Source: Acidobacteriota bacterium
GTDB taxonomy: Bacteria; Acidobacteriota; Holophagae; Acanthopleuribacterales; Acanthopleuribacteraceae
Assembly: GCA_020439745.1 (NCBI GenBank)
Contig: JAGQSC010000050.1
Location: 62,001-126,000, forward strand
DNA length: 64,000 bases
Reading direction: 5' to 3'
Translations under genes and position numbers: made by a program
In this document: in pieces, positions 45,423-54,193 of the stretch
How positions within the stretch are numbered: the first letter of the stretch is position 1
How the letters are laid out: the number at the start of each line of letters is the position of its first letter
The notes under the pieces: generated by a model
What the model saw: the letters and a program-made list of their open reading frames with translations, nothing else
What the model was told of the DNA's origin: nothing
The model's database searches: none

Positions 45423-46723
45423 TGGGCTCGCGCCAGGACGACTCTCAGCTCAATCCCCTGATTGAGCGAATATTCCGCAACGAGCACAAACACTTGGTGT
45501 CGGTACTCACGCGTATCTTCGGTCCCCACAATTTGGCATTGGCCGAAGATGTGGTGCAAGAGTCGTTTATGGCGGCGCTTACCCACTGGCAGCTTCACGG
45601 ATTACCGGATAACCCCAGTGCATGGTTGATGCGCACGGGGCGAAACCGCGCGGTGGATGCCATTCGTAAGACCCGCACTCAAGTCTCCTACGCCCACGAC
45701 CTGACTATGTACCTTGAAAGTGAATATACGCTTTCCAGAACAGTTCAAGAGGCATTCGATCGAACGGAAATCAACGATGACCTGTTACGAATGATTTTCA
45801 TGTGCTGCCGGCCCGAAATTTCCACCGAGAACAGCGTCACGTTGATCCTCAAAACGCTGTTGGGTCTTAGCGTTTCGTCGGTGGCAAGAGCCCTGTTGAC
45901 ACAAGTATCTACGATTAACAAACGGTTGCTCCGCGTTCGGAAACACCTCCAGTCCGTTCGTTTTGACGTACCCGAGCCCGTGCACTTGAACGGGGCTTTG
46001 GAGGCGGTACATACATCGCTCTACTTGATGTTCAACGAGGGCGCGTATTCCACCAATCACGAGCCCATTCGTCAGGAATTATGCAGGGAAGCGCTTTACT
46101 TGGTGGAACGTCTGACCCAAGCGCGTCACGCCCACAACAGTGAGACGGTCGCCTTATCCGCGTTGATGTGTTTTCACATGGCCCGTTTGAATACCCGGAT
46201 GGACACCAACGGAAAACTAATACCCCTCGACCAACAAGACCGAACGCAGTGGGATCGAGACATGATCGATCGTGGCCTGCAAGCACTGGCCCATTCCACA
46301 AGAATGGAACGCAATGTAGCCAGCCGTTTTCACCTTGAAGCTGCCATCGCATCGCGCCATTGTACAGCCTTGTCGTTTGCAGACACCGATTGGCGGTCGA
46401 TCTGTAAGCTGTACAACCGACTGTTGGACGTCGCACCGTCCACGCTGGTCGCACTCAATCGCGCTGTGGCCATCTCCTATCTTCATGGGCCCGGAATGGC
46501 TATTGATGTGGTTAAGCAACTGGAAGAAGATCAAGCGCTTCCCAAACACAACAACTCTATTCAAGCGGTTCTAGCGGTGCTGTACCAACGAATCGGCGAA
46601 ACAGAAGTGGCCCAAACCTACCAAGAACAGGCCATCGCCATGGCAGCCACAGACCACGAGCGCGACCTATTGCAAATGCAGATCGACCGCGCTCGAAGTC
46701 TCAGCCACGTCAGACCTGAATAA
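45422..46723 (+). CDS. ECF sigma factor with C-terminal helical (TPR-like) extension, ECF42-like
   Basis: A 433-residue sigma factor. Region 2 has LAEDVVQESFMAALTHW and AWLMRTGRNRAVDAIRK, region 4 contains LGLSVSSVARALLTQVSTINKRLLRVRK. The remaining 220 residues are the DUF6596/TPR-like extension (SLYLMFNEGAYS, LNRAVAISYLHGPGMAIDVV). ECF42 factors have no membrane anti-sigma factor; the extension controls activity, and the genes usually lie beside a YCII/DGPF-family gene. That partner is present here but convergent, overlapping by 14 nt. The start is fused to the MoxR stop (TGATG), tying it to the vWA cluster. Confidence 0.88.
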   Translation: MGSRQDDSQLNPLIERIFRNEHKHLVSVLTRIFGPHNLALAEDVVQESFMAALTHWQLHGLPDNPSAWLMRTGRNRAVDAIRKTRTQVSYAHDLTMYLESEYTLSRTVQEAFDRTEINDDLLRMIFMCCRPEISTENSVTLILKTLLGLSVSSVARALLTQVSTINKRLLRVRKHLQSVRFDVPEPVHLNGALEAVHTSLYLMFNEGAYSTNHEPIRQELCREALYLVERLTQARHAHNSETVALSALMCFHMARLNTRMDTNGKLIPLDQQDRTQWDRDMIDRGLQALAHSTRMERNVASRFHLEAAIASRHCTALSFADTDWRSICKLYNRLLDVAPSTLVALNRAVAISYLHGPGMAIDVVKQLEEDQALPKHNNSIQAVLAVLYQRIGETEVAQTYQEQAIAMAATDHERDLLQMQIDRARSLSHVRPE

Positions 46724-47066
46724 CTGGACGAATGACAACCGTCGCTGGAACTCGATCGTTAAGATGGGGCGAACCCTGCGCCAGCTTTACAGCTTCCTCA
46801 AGCGAGTTGGCAGCCACGATAGAGTATCCGCCAATCAGTTCCTTCACTTCAGGAAGAGCTGTGTCGGTTTTGATGCCGGAACCGTTGCGGGACACTATGG
46901 CACCACCAGGACCCAGCGGCGCACCGGGATTGCGTAGGTGGCCAGACGCTTCCAATTGTTGAAACCAGGCACCCCATTGACCCATGACTGTTTTGATTTC
47001 TTCTGGAGTGGCCGTTTCAAACCAATTCTTGTCGCCACCTTCATAAATAAACATGTATTCGTTCAT
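46710..47066 (-). CDS. YCII/DGPF-family protein
   Basis: A 118-residue single-domain protein beginning MNEYMFIYEGGD and containing the core pattern WGAWFQQLEASGHLRNPGAPL, GGYSIVAANSLEEAVKLAQ and SPHL. DGPF/YCII proteins are small ferredoxin-fold proteins accompanying ECF42 sigma factors; their biochemical role is not known. ATG 47066 or 47069 are both possible behind GAGGTGAGA. Its 3' end overlaps the sigma-factor gene in antisense. Confidence 0.85.
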   Translation of the reverse strand: MNEYMFIYEGGDKNWFETATPEEIKTVMGQWGAWFQQLEASGHLRNPGAPLGPGGAIVSRNGSGIKTDTALPEVKELIGGYSIVAANSLEEAVKLAQGSPHLNDRVPATVVIRPVIQV

Positions 47067-47293
47067 CATTCTCACCTCATTGTTCTGTTTGGGATATCTC
47101 GTCCCTTAAATGTACGACGATTGGCACGCATCCAATGAGACATCCTCTCAAAAAAATTTTCTACTGCTTGATTTGGACGATCATGCACCCGCATATCCGG
47201 GCCGTTGAGCGCAACCTCCACGGAACACAACTATGGTCTAGTGCACTCCTACTGTTATAGTTGCTAGATGTTCCTGTGCGCCTGGAGGATACT

Positions 47294-47425
47294 TTGAGAA
47301 GTGCAATAGTATTGGGCGTTGTCTTGTGGACCGGATGCGGTGATTCTGGCCTGCAATCGCTGAAGGAGCAACCCTCTGCACCTGTATCGACCGCTCTCAT
47401 CAGCGTACAACCCATCATCCCATGA
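47294..47425 (+). pseudogene. Remnant: first 43 codons of an RND membrane-fusion (adaptor) lipoprotein
   Basis: A TTG codon preceded by CTGGAGGATACT opens a 43-codon frame. It starts RSAIVLGVVLWTGCGDSG, a signal peptide with lipobox WTGC, and continues [15 protein letters not shown] before a stop. That is the way AcrA/MexA-type adaptors begin. The body of the adaptor is gone, and the sequence continues directly into the end of an RND pump gene. A functional tiny lipoprotein cannot be excluded, but truncation is the simpler reading. Confidence 0.55.
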
Positions 47426-47591
47426 CAACGTATGCCCCCTGGCCTTAGGGATCGGAGAAGGCGCAGACGCTCAGGCCCCGTTGGCCCGAGCCGTAGTTGG
47501 TGGTCTCACCGCGTCGACAGCCATCACCCTTTTACTTATCCCTGCCATTTATCTCCTGGTCCATAGGATGCCGCCACCAAAATGTGATTGA
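47426..47591 (+). pseudogene. Remnant: last 50 codons of an RND efflux pump (AcrB/HAE type)
   Basis: From about 47436 one frame reads [20 protein letters not shown] then [20 protein letters not shown], ending [10 protein letters not shown] and a stop at 47589-47591. This is the conserved C-terminal end of hydrophobe/amphiphile RND pumps. Nothing upstream of it in that frame codes for the rest. Together with the preceding adaptor start it marks an internal deletion of a complete adaptor-pump operon. Confidence 0.7.
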
Positions 47592-47597
47592 TTTCAG

Positions 47598-50500
47598 TCA
47601 GTCAGACACCAATTGGTTTCTACCCAGATACGTCATCAAACTAGGCAACACCAACAAAGTCAATAGGGTGTCGCTGAGGACGCCGCCCAAAACCACCAAC
47701 GCGAGTGGGCGCTGTACCTCGGCGCCCACACCCGTATTCAGGACCATGGGCAAAAAACCCAGTCCGGCCACGAGCGTAGTCATAAGTACAGGACGCAGTC
47801 TGTTCAAGGCCGCACGCTTGATTGCCACCGGCAGGTCCATACCTGCATTGACATTTTGGCGGAACGAGGCCATAAGCACCAGGCCATTGAGCATAGAAAC
47901 CCCGCAGACAGCCACAAATCCGACCCCAGCCGAAATCGTGAAGTGAATACCTGTCAGCCACAGCAACAAAATGCCACCAAGCGCCGCAAACGGTGCTCCC
48001 GTAAAAATCATCAGGCTGTCGGCAATTGAGCCCGTACTCGTGTGTAGCAGGAAAAGGATTAAGAGCAGTGCCAATGGTACAACAACGGCCAGGCGCTTCT
48101 CGGCCCGTATCATGTGTTCAAATTGACCACCGAACTGAACAAAGGTGTCTTCGGGCAAGCGGATACGTTCACGGATAAGCTGTTCGGCCTCCTTCACGAA
48201 AGAACCCAAGTCACGGTCATGAACATTACATGTCACGGCAATTCGCCTTTTCATCCATTCGCGCTGGATATTTGCAGGACCTACTTCAATTCGAATATCG
48301 GCCACCTCATCCAGTGGGATACCGCCGCCATCAGGCAGGGGGATCACGAGTTCAGCCACATGATGAGGGTCCAGCCTCGTTTCCGGATTCCAGCGCATGA
48401 CCAGATCAAAACGGCGCTGTCCCTCGCGCACCTCACCCACCTTGTAGGTACCCAAACTGGCAACCATGTTCAGAACCGACTGAGCGGACAGGCCGAACCG
48501 GCCCAATGCGGCCCGATCTACATGCACCGTCAACATCCGTTGGCCTGTAACCTGTTCCGTAGCTACGTCCTCTGCGCCCGGCAAGGTGCGCAGCAACGCA
48601 TCAATTTGAGCCGCAATGTCCTGAAGAACCTCAAGATCATCACCAAACACCTTGACACCCAAATCGCTGCGAATGCCGGACACCATTTCATTCATGCGCA
48701 GCTCAATCGGTTGGGTAAAGGCCAATCTTGTGCCTGGAAACACAGACATGGAAGTGCGCATTTGATCCATCAGCGACTCCTGTGTGTCAGCTTGGGTCCA
48801 TTGGGATCTAGGGGTCAACGTGACAAAGATATCACTCAACTCAATGCCCATAGGATCGGTAATCACATCAGCGGTTCCTGTTCGCGCCCACACATCTTGA
48901 ATCTCGTCAGGAAACGACGCCAGTAAATGGGCTTCCAACCGCCCGCCGTAGCGCACGGATTCATCGAGCCCAACACCCGAAAGACGAACCGCATTGATGA
49001 CAATGCCCATTTCGGAGAGCTTTGGAATGAATTGCGAACCCAAACGCCCAGCCACAATCAGCCCGGCAACCATTAGAATCAAAGTACCCATGATGAAGGC
49101 AACTCGCACGCGAATTGCTGCATCCACAAGTGGTGTATAGCAACGTCGCACAAACGGCATGATCAAGCCCTCGCGATGCTTGTCCGTTTTGCCCAAGCAC
49201 AAACTGACCAGCACTGGCATCAAGGTCAGGGAAAGTATCAACGATCCAGCCAGAGCCATCATGACTGTAAGAGCCATGGGCCGAAACAGCTTGCCTTCCA
49301 CACCTTCAAGCGTGAGAATCGGCAAATAGACCAGCATAATGATGAGTTCGCCGAACATGGTGGGTTTGCGCACTTCAATGGCCGCGTTTCTAACGACTTC
49401 TTTGACACTTGTACCCGGATCTGCATGACGCAATCGCCGTACACTGTTCTCAACCATGATCACCGAGCTGTCCACGACCAATCCAAAATCTATAGCTCCA
49501 AGGCTCATCAAACTTCCGGCTATGCCAAACTTGGCCATACCATTGGCGGCAAATAGCATTGAAATGGGAATGGCGCTTGCCACAATTAGTCCCGCTCGAA
49601 CAGAGCCCAGGAATACGAACAGGACAGCCACCACCAATAGTGCGCCTTCCAGCAGGTTCTTCTTAACCGTGTTCAGCACTTTCTCGATTAACTCGGTGCG
49701 CACGTACAAGGGTTCAACAACAACACCATCAGGCAGCTGTTTACTTACCGACGCCAGTCGCTCTGACAGGGCGTTTGTCACCCGATAGCTGTTCTCACCC
49801 ACCATCATGAAGGCCAACCCAAGCACAACCTCACCCTGCGCGTTGGACGTGGCTGCCCCGCGCCTGATTTCATGGCCCAGCACCACACGCGCTACGTCGC
49901 GAACCAACACGGGCACCCCTTCGCGACCGGGCACATTGGAAGCTGTATTGATTGCAATAGCCTCAATCTCCTCAATGGCCTGCACCACGCCCAACCCTTG
50001 TATCAAGAACTGCTCACCGGCTAATTGGAGATTTCCTCCACCAACATTCATATTGTTTGCCCTAAGCGCGTCCTGTAGATCTTCAAACGTCACACCTCGA
50101 GCGCGCATCGCATCTGGGTCCATTTGAACGTGATACTGCTTTTGTGCCCCACCCCAAGTGCTCACTTCAGCCACGCCTGGCAGACTCAAAAGCTGCGGTT
50201 TGATGACCCATTCCTGCAACGTGGTCAATGTCTGCAGGTCATGACTTCGACTGCGTACCACGTAGTGGAGGACTTCACCCAGACCCGTGGCAAGGGGTCC
50301 CATCTGTGGTACGGATGCACTCTGAGGGAGCTGGACCGTCTGCAGCCGTTCCATCACCATTTGTCGCGCCAAGAAGAGATCCATGTCGTCTGCAAACGTC
50401 AACGTAATTTGGGAAAGCCCAAACTTGGAGACCGAACGCATGTCCTTCAATTTCGGCAATGCGCCAATACTTTGTTCAATGGGAAAGGTTAATTGCTGCT

Positions 50501-50684
50501 CAACCTCTAAAGGCGATAAAGCAGGTGTGGTGGTATTGATTTGCACCTGAACGGGCGTGGTGTCGGGAAAGGCATCGATTGGCACATGATTCACGGACCA
50601 GATTCCTACCAGACACACCAAAAACGTCAGAATAAGAACAACCGGTCGCTTGTCCAGTGACCAACTGATAATTCGATTCAACAC
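47598..50684 (-). CDS. Heavy-metal efflux RND pump (CzcA type)
   Basis: A 1028-residue inner-membrane proton antiporter with twelve predicted helices and two large periplasmic loops. The fourth helix, near residue 400, has AIDFGLVVDSSVIMVEN. Its Asp, Asp and Glu occupy the spacing of CzcA D402, D408 and E415, a triad of Zn/Co/Cd pumps and not found in CusA. That points to divalent cations rather than copper or silver, although the specific ion is inferred. The ATG follows GAGGTGAC, 8 nt after the adaptor stop. No outer-membrane channel gene is in the cluster. Confidence 0.9.
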   Translation of the reverse strand: MLNRIISWSLDKRPVVLILTFLVCLVGIWSVNHVPIDAFPDTTPVQVQINTTTPALSPLEVEQQLTFPIEQSIGALPKLKDMRSVSKFGLSQITLTFADDMDLFLARQMVMERLQTVQLPQSASVPQMGPLATGLGEVLHYVVRSRSHDLQTLTTLQEWVIKPQLLSLPGVAEVSTWGGAQKQYHVQMDPDAMRARGVTFEDLQDALRANNMNVGGGNLQLAGEQFLIQGLGVVQAIEEIEAIAINTASNVPGREGVPVLVRDVARVVLGHEIRRGAATSNAQGEVVLGLAFMMVGENSYRVTNALSERLASVSKQLPDGVVVEPLYVRTELIEKVLNTVKKNLLEGALLVVAVLFVFLGSVRAGLIVASAIPISMLFAANGMAKFGIAGSLMSLGAIDFGLVVDSSVIMVENSVRRLRHADPGTSVKEVVRNAAIEVRKPTMFGELIIMLVYLPILTLEGVEGKLFRPMALTVMMALAGSLILSLTLMPVLVSLCLGKTDKHREGLIMPFVRRCYTPLVDAAIRVRVAFIMGTLILMVAGLIVAGRLGSQFIPKLSEMGIVINAVRLSGVGLDESVRYGGRLEAHLLASFPDEIQDVWARTGTADVITDPMGIELSDIFVTLTPRSQWTQADTQESLMDQMRTSMSVFPGTRLAFTQPIELRMNEMVSGIRSDLGVKVFGDDLEVLQDIAAQIDALLRTLPGAEDVATEQVTGQRMLTVHVDRAALGRFGLSAQSVLNMVASLGTYKVGEVREGQRRFDLVMRWNPETRLDPHHVAELVIPLPDGGGIPLDEVADIRIEVGPANIQREWMKRRIAVTCNVHDRDLGSFVKEAEQLIRERIRLPEDTFVQFGGQFEHMIRAEKRLAVVVPLALLLILFLLHTSTGSIADSLMIFTGAPFAALGGILLLWLTGIHFTISAGVGFVAVCGVSMLNGLVLMASFRQNVNAGMDLPVAIKRAALNRLRPVLMTTLVAGLGFLPMVLNTGVGAEVQRPLALVVLGGVLSDTLLTLLVLPSLMTYLGRNQLVSD

Positions 50685-50692
50685 ATGTCACC

Positions 50693-52096
50693 TCAATGCC
50701 CTGATTCAGCCTGGCAACAGCCTGCACCGATACTCTCCTTCATCAGTTCGGTCTTCAGCAGGAAACTTCCAGTGGTTACCACCTGTGCCTCGGCACTCAA
50801 GTCAGCGGCAACTAAGTAGGCATCCTGGTCCTCGTGAAGAATGGACACTTTGACGGGCTTGAAGCGATTATTGCCGTCAGGCGTGAAAACGATCTGACAA
50901 CATCCTTCCCACTGCACAGCGTCTTTTGGCACGCTCAAACCGGCCTGCTCTTCTAACACCAATTCAACCCTACCGTAGTCGCCCGCTCGAATAAGCCCTT
51001 CCGGGTTGTCCAAGACTGCTCGTGCACGCAAAGTCTGCGTGTGGCTATCTATTTCTGAGCTAATCCAGTCGACCTGTGACTCGACGACCTTTAAGCCAAT
51101 GCCGTACCGAACCACCAGCCCCTTTTTCAAATATTGAACATCGCGCCTGGGGACGTCCAACCATAACCACATGCGTTGCGTATCAGCCAAGGCAAACAGG
51201 GCTTCATTGGCGGCAACAAACAGACCACGAACTGCCGCACGCGAGACGACCTTGCCCGACAACGGAGCGCGTATGGCGACAATGGGTCGACCTTCACGTT
51301 CAATCAGGTCCATATCCATGCCATGATTTGTAAGCACCCGTCGTTGACCTTCGAGCGCTGCTGTGGCTTCTCTCCATGCGTTTTCCGTTTCCAAGAAATC
51401 GCGTTCGGCCAATAACCCCTGTTCCCAAAGACGCTGATCCTGTTTGTATTTCTGTTCCTGCAGCGACGCATGACTGCGGACTACGTGATATTCAGCACTC
51501 CACTCCGCCACTGCACTGCTTTCCATCATGGCAATTACGTTGCCGGCCTCAACCCACTGTCCCAAATCAACCTGAACATCTGTCACCAGTCCTGCAATTC
51601 GGGCACGCACCTGAACGTAATGGTTTTGGTCATGATCCGTGCGCGCAGGTACTTCGATGTGTCGTCCGTGGTCCATCCAAATCACCGGGGCCACCTGGAT
51701 ACCCACCTTTTCGGCGGTTTCAACATTTGGAAGAACAATGACGCTGGCAACGCTGGGACAAGCCGTTTCAATAGGCAGATTGGAGGCCAAGTCGAGTTTT
51801 GGCACCTGAGCACCACAAGCATCGCATTGGGATTCAGGAAGCGCATGTTCAACACACCAATCGCCCTGAGCTCGAAACCCGGGTTCCAAATCTGCGTGGC
51901 AGCGAAAGCAGAAAGCCTCTTGCCACCCGTGTTCGGGACAAATACCTAATTCAGACACATAGTCTGCGTTGCACCAAGGACAAACTGACTCATTCCTCTG
52001 GTGTTCTTCACAATATGCTTGCGCCTCCATACGAGGAACGTGGCAATTCAGAATCAGCGCGCTCAAGCACGCAAGAACGACTCGTGTCGTCGACAT
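50693..52096 (-). CDS. RND efflux periplasmic adaptor with N-terminal Cys-His repeats
   Basis: A 467-residue membrane-fusion protein. After a signal sequence come three evenly built repeats of the form CxEHx6Cx2C at about 29-42, 53-66 and 81-94 (CEEHQRNESVCPWC, CPEHGWQEAFCFRC, CVEHALPESQCDAC). Then follow the usual adaptor parts: the beta-barrel/lipoyl halves (VRARIAGLVTDVQVDLGQWVEAG, IRAPLSGKVVSRAAVRG) and the long coiled-coil hairpin between. The Cys-His repeats are likely metal-binding, delivering or sensing the exported ion. GGAGGCCTGAT precedes the start. It is 55 nt downstream of the small Cys-rich gene. Confidence 0.88.
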   Translation of the reverse strand: MSTTRVVLACLSALILNCHVPRMEAQAYCEEHQRNESVCPWCNADYVSELGICPEHGWQEAFCFRCHADLEPGFRAQGDWCVEHALPESQCDACGAQVPKLDLASNLPIETACPSVASVIVLPNVETAEKVGIQVAPVIWMDHGRHIEVPARTDHDQNHYVQVRARIAGLVTDVQVDLGQWVEAGNVIAMMESSAVAEWSAEYHVVRSHASLQEQKYKQDQRLWEQGLLAERDFLETENAWREATAALEGQRRVLTNHGMDMDLIEREGRPIVAIRAPLSGKVVSRAAVRGLFVAANEALFALADTQRMWLWLDVPRRDVQYLKKGLVVRYGIGLKVVESQVDWISSEIDSHTQTLRARAVLDNPEGLIRAGDYGRVELVLEEQAGLSVPKDAVQWEGCCQIVFTPDGNNRFKPVKVSILHEDQDAYLVAADLSAEAQVVTTGSFLLKTELMKESIGAGCCQAESGH

Positions 52097-52151
52097 ATCA
52101 GGCCTCCAAACTCACTTCGCTGGACGGAACTCCGCCTATTCGGAATCACGT

Positions 52152-52496
52152 TCAGCGACGGGGCGGCCTAAATATCTCCAGTATCTGACCTGTAATGTGT
52201 GCGGGATCAGCGGATGCAGGCGGCATCGAGGATGTCGGTTCCATGACAATCGACGCCACAGAACACAAGTCTGCCGCATGTCCGATACAGGTGTGTTTGG
52301 GGCAATCAGGACAGGATTCATCCCCATCATTCTGGCCCTGATTACAATTGTCGATTGTTTGGCAGGGTACGCTGTGAAGGTCATCCAACAGCAACTTTTC
52401 GCTGCAACAATCGGAAACCTGGTTCACGAGCACCAGAGGTTCGCAATTGAACCAAACCAAACAAAAGAGTGCCATGAAGGTGACTAAGTGTGACAA
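52152..52496 (-). CDS. Small Cys-rich exported protein, first gene of the metal efflux operon
   Basis: A 114-residue product with an N-terminal hydrophobic signal (LVTFMALFCLVWFN) and ten cysteines in total, including CPDCPKHTCIGHAADLC. I do not recognise the family; comparable small Cys/His-rich secreted proteins precede metal exporters in other bacteria. It begins with TTG at 52496, with AGGT about 9 nt upstream; ATG at 52475 is the alternative. Position and composition suggest periplasmic metal binding. Confidence 0.5.
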   Translation of the reverse strand: MSHLVTFMALFCLVWFNCEPLVLVNQVSDCCSEKLLLDDLHSVPCQTIDNCNQGQNDGDESCPDCPKHTCIGHAADLCSVASIVMEPTSSMPPASADPAHITGQILEIFRPPRR

Positions 52497-52633
52497 ATGC
52501 GCTTACCTGCGTGGCATTCTATCCCGTCACTCGCGCTTTGACAAGTTCATAGCTATTGTATCCTGGGCCACTGCGAAGAACTCGCTTGTCATCAATGGCA
52601 AAGTTGAGCCGGGTTTGTTATGTTCATTCACAT

Positions 52634-54022
52634 ATGAAACGTCGGGTCTTTTTGCAATCCCTTGCTTTTGCTCTAGCACAACGTCGGCGAAACCGACGAC
52701 CTGTGCCCCGACTGATTGCCGAACCCAATCCTTTTCCCTACGCCAATGGGCTGGCCTTCACCGTGGATGGCGTTCCATCACCAGTCCTGCGATTTCGACA
52801 GGGCGATACACTCGACTTTGAACTGGTCAATCACCTTGACGAACCGACGACCGTGCATTGGCATGGACTCAAGGTGGATTGGATCCACGATGGGCATCCC
52901 CTTTTCTCCGTTGCTCCCCAAGAGAGCCGATCGATTCAGTTCCAGATCCTCAATCGCGGTGCCACCTACTGGTATCACCCTCATGCCCACCAACGCACCG
53001 CGTTTCAGGCCTATCACGGCATGGGCGGTGCCCTCATCGTGGATGACGAGGATCAAGACCGTTTGAAAGACCGCTTTTCATTAGTACCTGGCGTGACTGA
53101 CCTAGTGCAGGATCGCGTGATCGACGGCAACCTGCTGGTGTACAACGAAGGTCATCCCTTACATGGATTTCTAGGTGACCAGGTCATGGTCAACGGTACG
53201 ATCAAAGCTACCAAGAAGGTTTCGGCGACCTGGCACCGACTTAGGTTGATCAATGCGTCAAACGCCCGCATCTATCGCATCGCATTATTTTCAGAGGGAC
53301 AAATGGTACCGTTCCAACTGATTGGAGTCGACGGGGGTTTGCTGGAACAGGGCGCTGAGGTCAATGAGGTGTGGCTATCACCAGCTGAACGCGTAGAGCT
53401 GATGGTTGATTTCGGTCATCCCTTAATGGGTTCTCGAGCTTCTTTGCAGTCACAAGACTTTACCGAGTTGATTGGGCCCATGGGCGGCCCCACAATTCAG
53501 GGTCATCCCATCCACATCATGGATTTCCTGGTCCTGCGCAAACGGCCGGTGGTACGACCCGCGCCCAATTTTGATGGACTCAGTGTCGTTGCAACACCGG
53601 ACTTCACCGATGCCCCGTTTCGCAACATTGGACTCGCAGGTCAAATGCATTTCACGATTAACGGCGCCGTCTTCGACATGAATGAAGCGCCCATCACTGT
53701 TACTCGTAACAGCAAAGAGATATGGTCGATCACCAACAACACCACTATTCCCCATCCCATGCACCTGCATGCCGTTCCCATGCACGTCCTTGAACGAAGA
53801 GGTAGTCCTCAGCTCATACGCAGCCAAGCCGTTGATATGCGGGGTAGACTGCCGACCGACCTTGGTTACCAAGACACCGTTCTGGTCTGGCCATTCGAGC
53901 AAGTGCGCGTAGGCGTCGCGTGGGAAATTCCCTTTAACACAGAGCAATCCTATCTTTTTCACTTTCACAACCTGGAGCATGAAGACCGCGGCATGATGGT
54001 CAACGTGCGCGTCACACCTTAA
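52634..54022 (+). CDS. Multicopper-oxidase-like protein lacking the type-1 copper cysteine
   Basis: About 462 residues, with a short leader (KRRVFLQSLAFALA, then an Arg-rich RRRNRR). Cupredoxin motifs: HWHG near residue 75, WYHPHAH near 115, HPMHLHAVPMHV near 374-385, and FHFHNLEHEDRGMM at 442-455. In active enzymes the last motif is HCH; here Phe444 stands in place of the Cys (codon TTT at 53963-53965, one base from TGT). The type 2/3 histidines are all present. Without the Cys, T1 electron entry should fail, so this is either a non-oxidase like FtsP/SufI or a recent loss. It diverges from the metal efflux operon. Confidence 0.82.
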   Translation: MKRRVFLQSLAFALAQRRRNRRPVPRLIAEPNPFPYANGLAFTVDGVPSPVLRFRQGDTLDFELVNHLDEPTTVHWHGLKVDWIHDGHPLFSVAPQESRSIQFQILNRGATYWYHPHAHQRTAFQAYHGMGGALIVDDEDQDRLKDRFSLVPGVTDLVQDRVIDGNLLVYNEGHPLHGFLGDQVMVNGTIKATKKVSATWHRLRLINASNARIYRIALFSEGQMVPFQLIGVDGGLLEQGAEVNEVWLSPAERVELMVDFGHPLMGSRASLQSQDFTELIGPMGGPTIQGHPIHIMDFLVLRKRPVVRPAPNFDGLSVVATPDFTDAPFRNIGLAGQMHFTINGAVFDMNEAPITVTRNSKEIWSITNNTTIPHPMHLHAVPMHVLERRGSPQLIRSQAVDMRGRLPTDLGYQDTVLVWPFEQVRVGVAWEIPFNTEQSYLFHFHNLEHEDRGMMVNVRVTP

Positions 54023-54147
54023 TCTCTCTTAATGCCCGCAATGCGCGGTCAGATTGACGTATGGAATAACTCTGATACCCACCAAATTGTCTTTGTCTGT
54101 ATCTTTGCAGTAGATCTGTCAGTTCGACTGGCGCAAACGACACCCAT

Positions 54148-54184
54148 CAAAAAGAGTCGGGCCACGTCCGTGGCCCGATTTCTT
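54148..54184 (-). terminator. Intrinsic terminator after the 54194-55600 gene
   Basis: A ten-base-pair perfect stem, TCGGGCCACG with CGTGGCCCGA at 54157-54178, is followed on the minus strand by a T-run (CTCTTTTTG). On the plus strand the same hairpin precedes ATTTCTT, so it may also stop transcripts of the multicopper-oxidase-like gene. Confidence 0.75.
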
Positions 54185-54193
54185 GGCTGATGA

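Noticed and set aside
48114-48926. 270-codon plus-strand frame inside the RND pump gene
   Set aside because: It lies opposite a well-conserved pump region and has no recognisable domain; a shadow frame.
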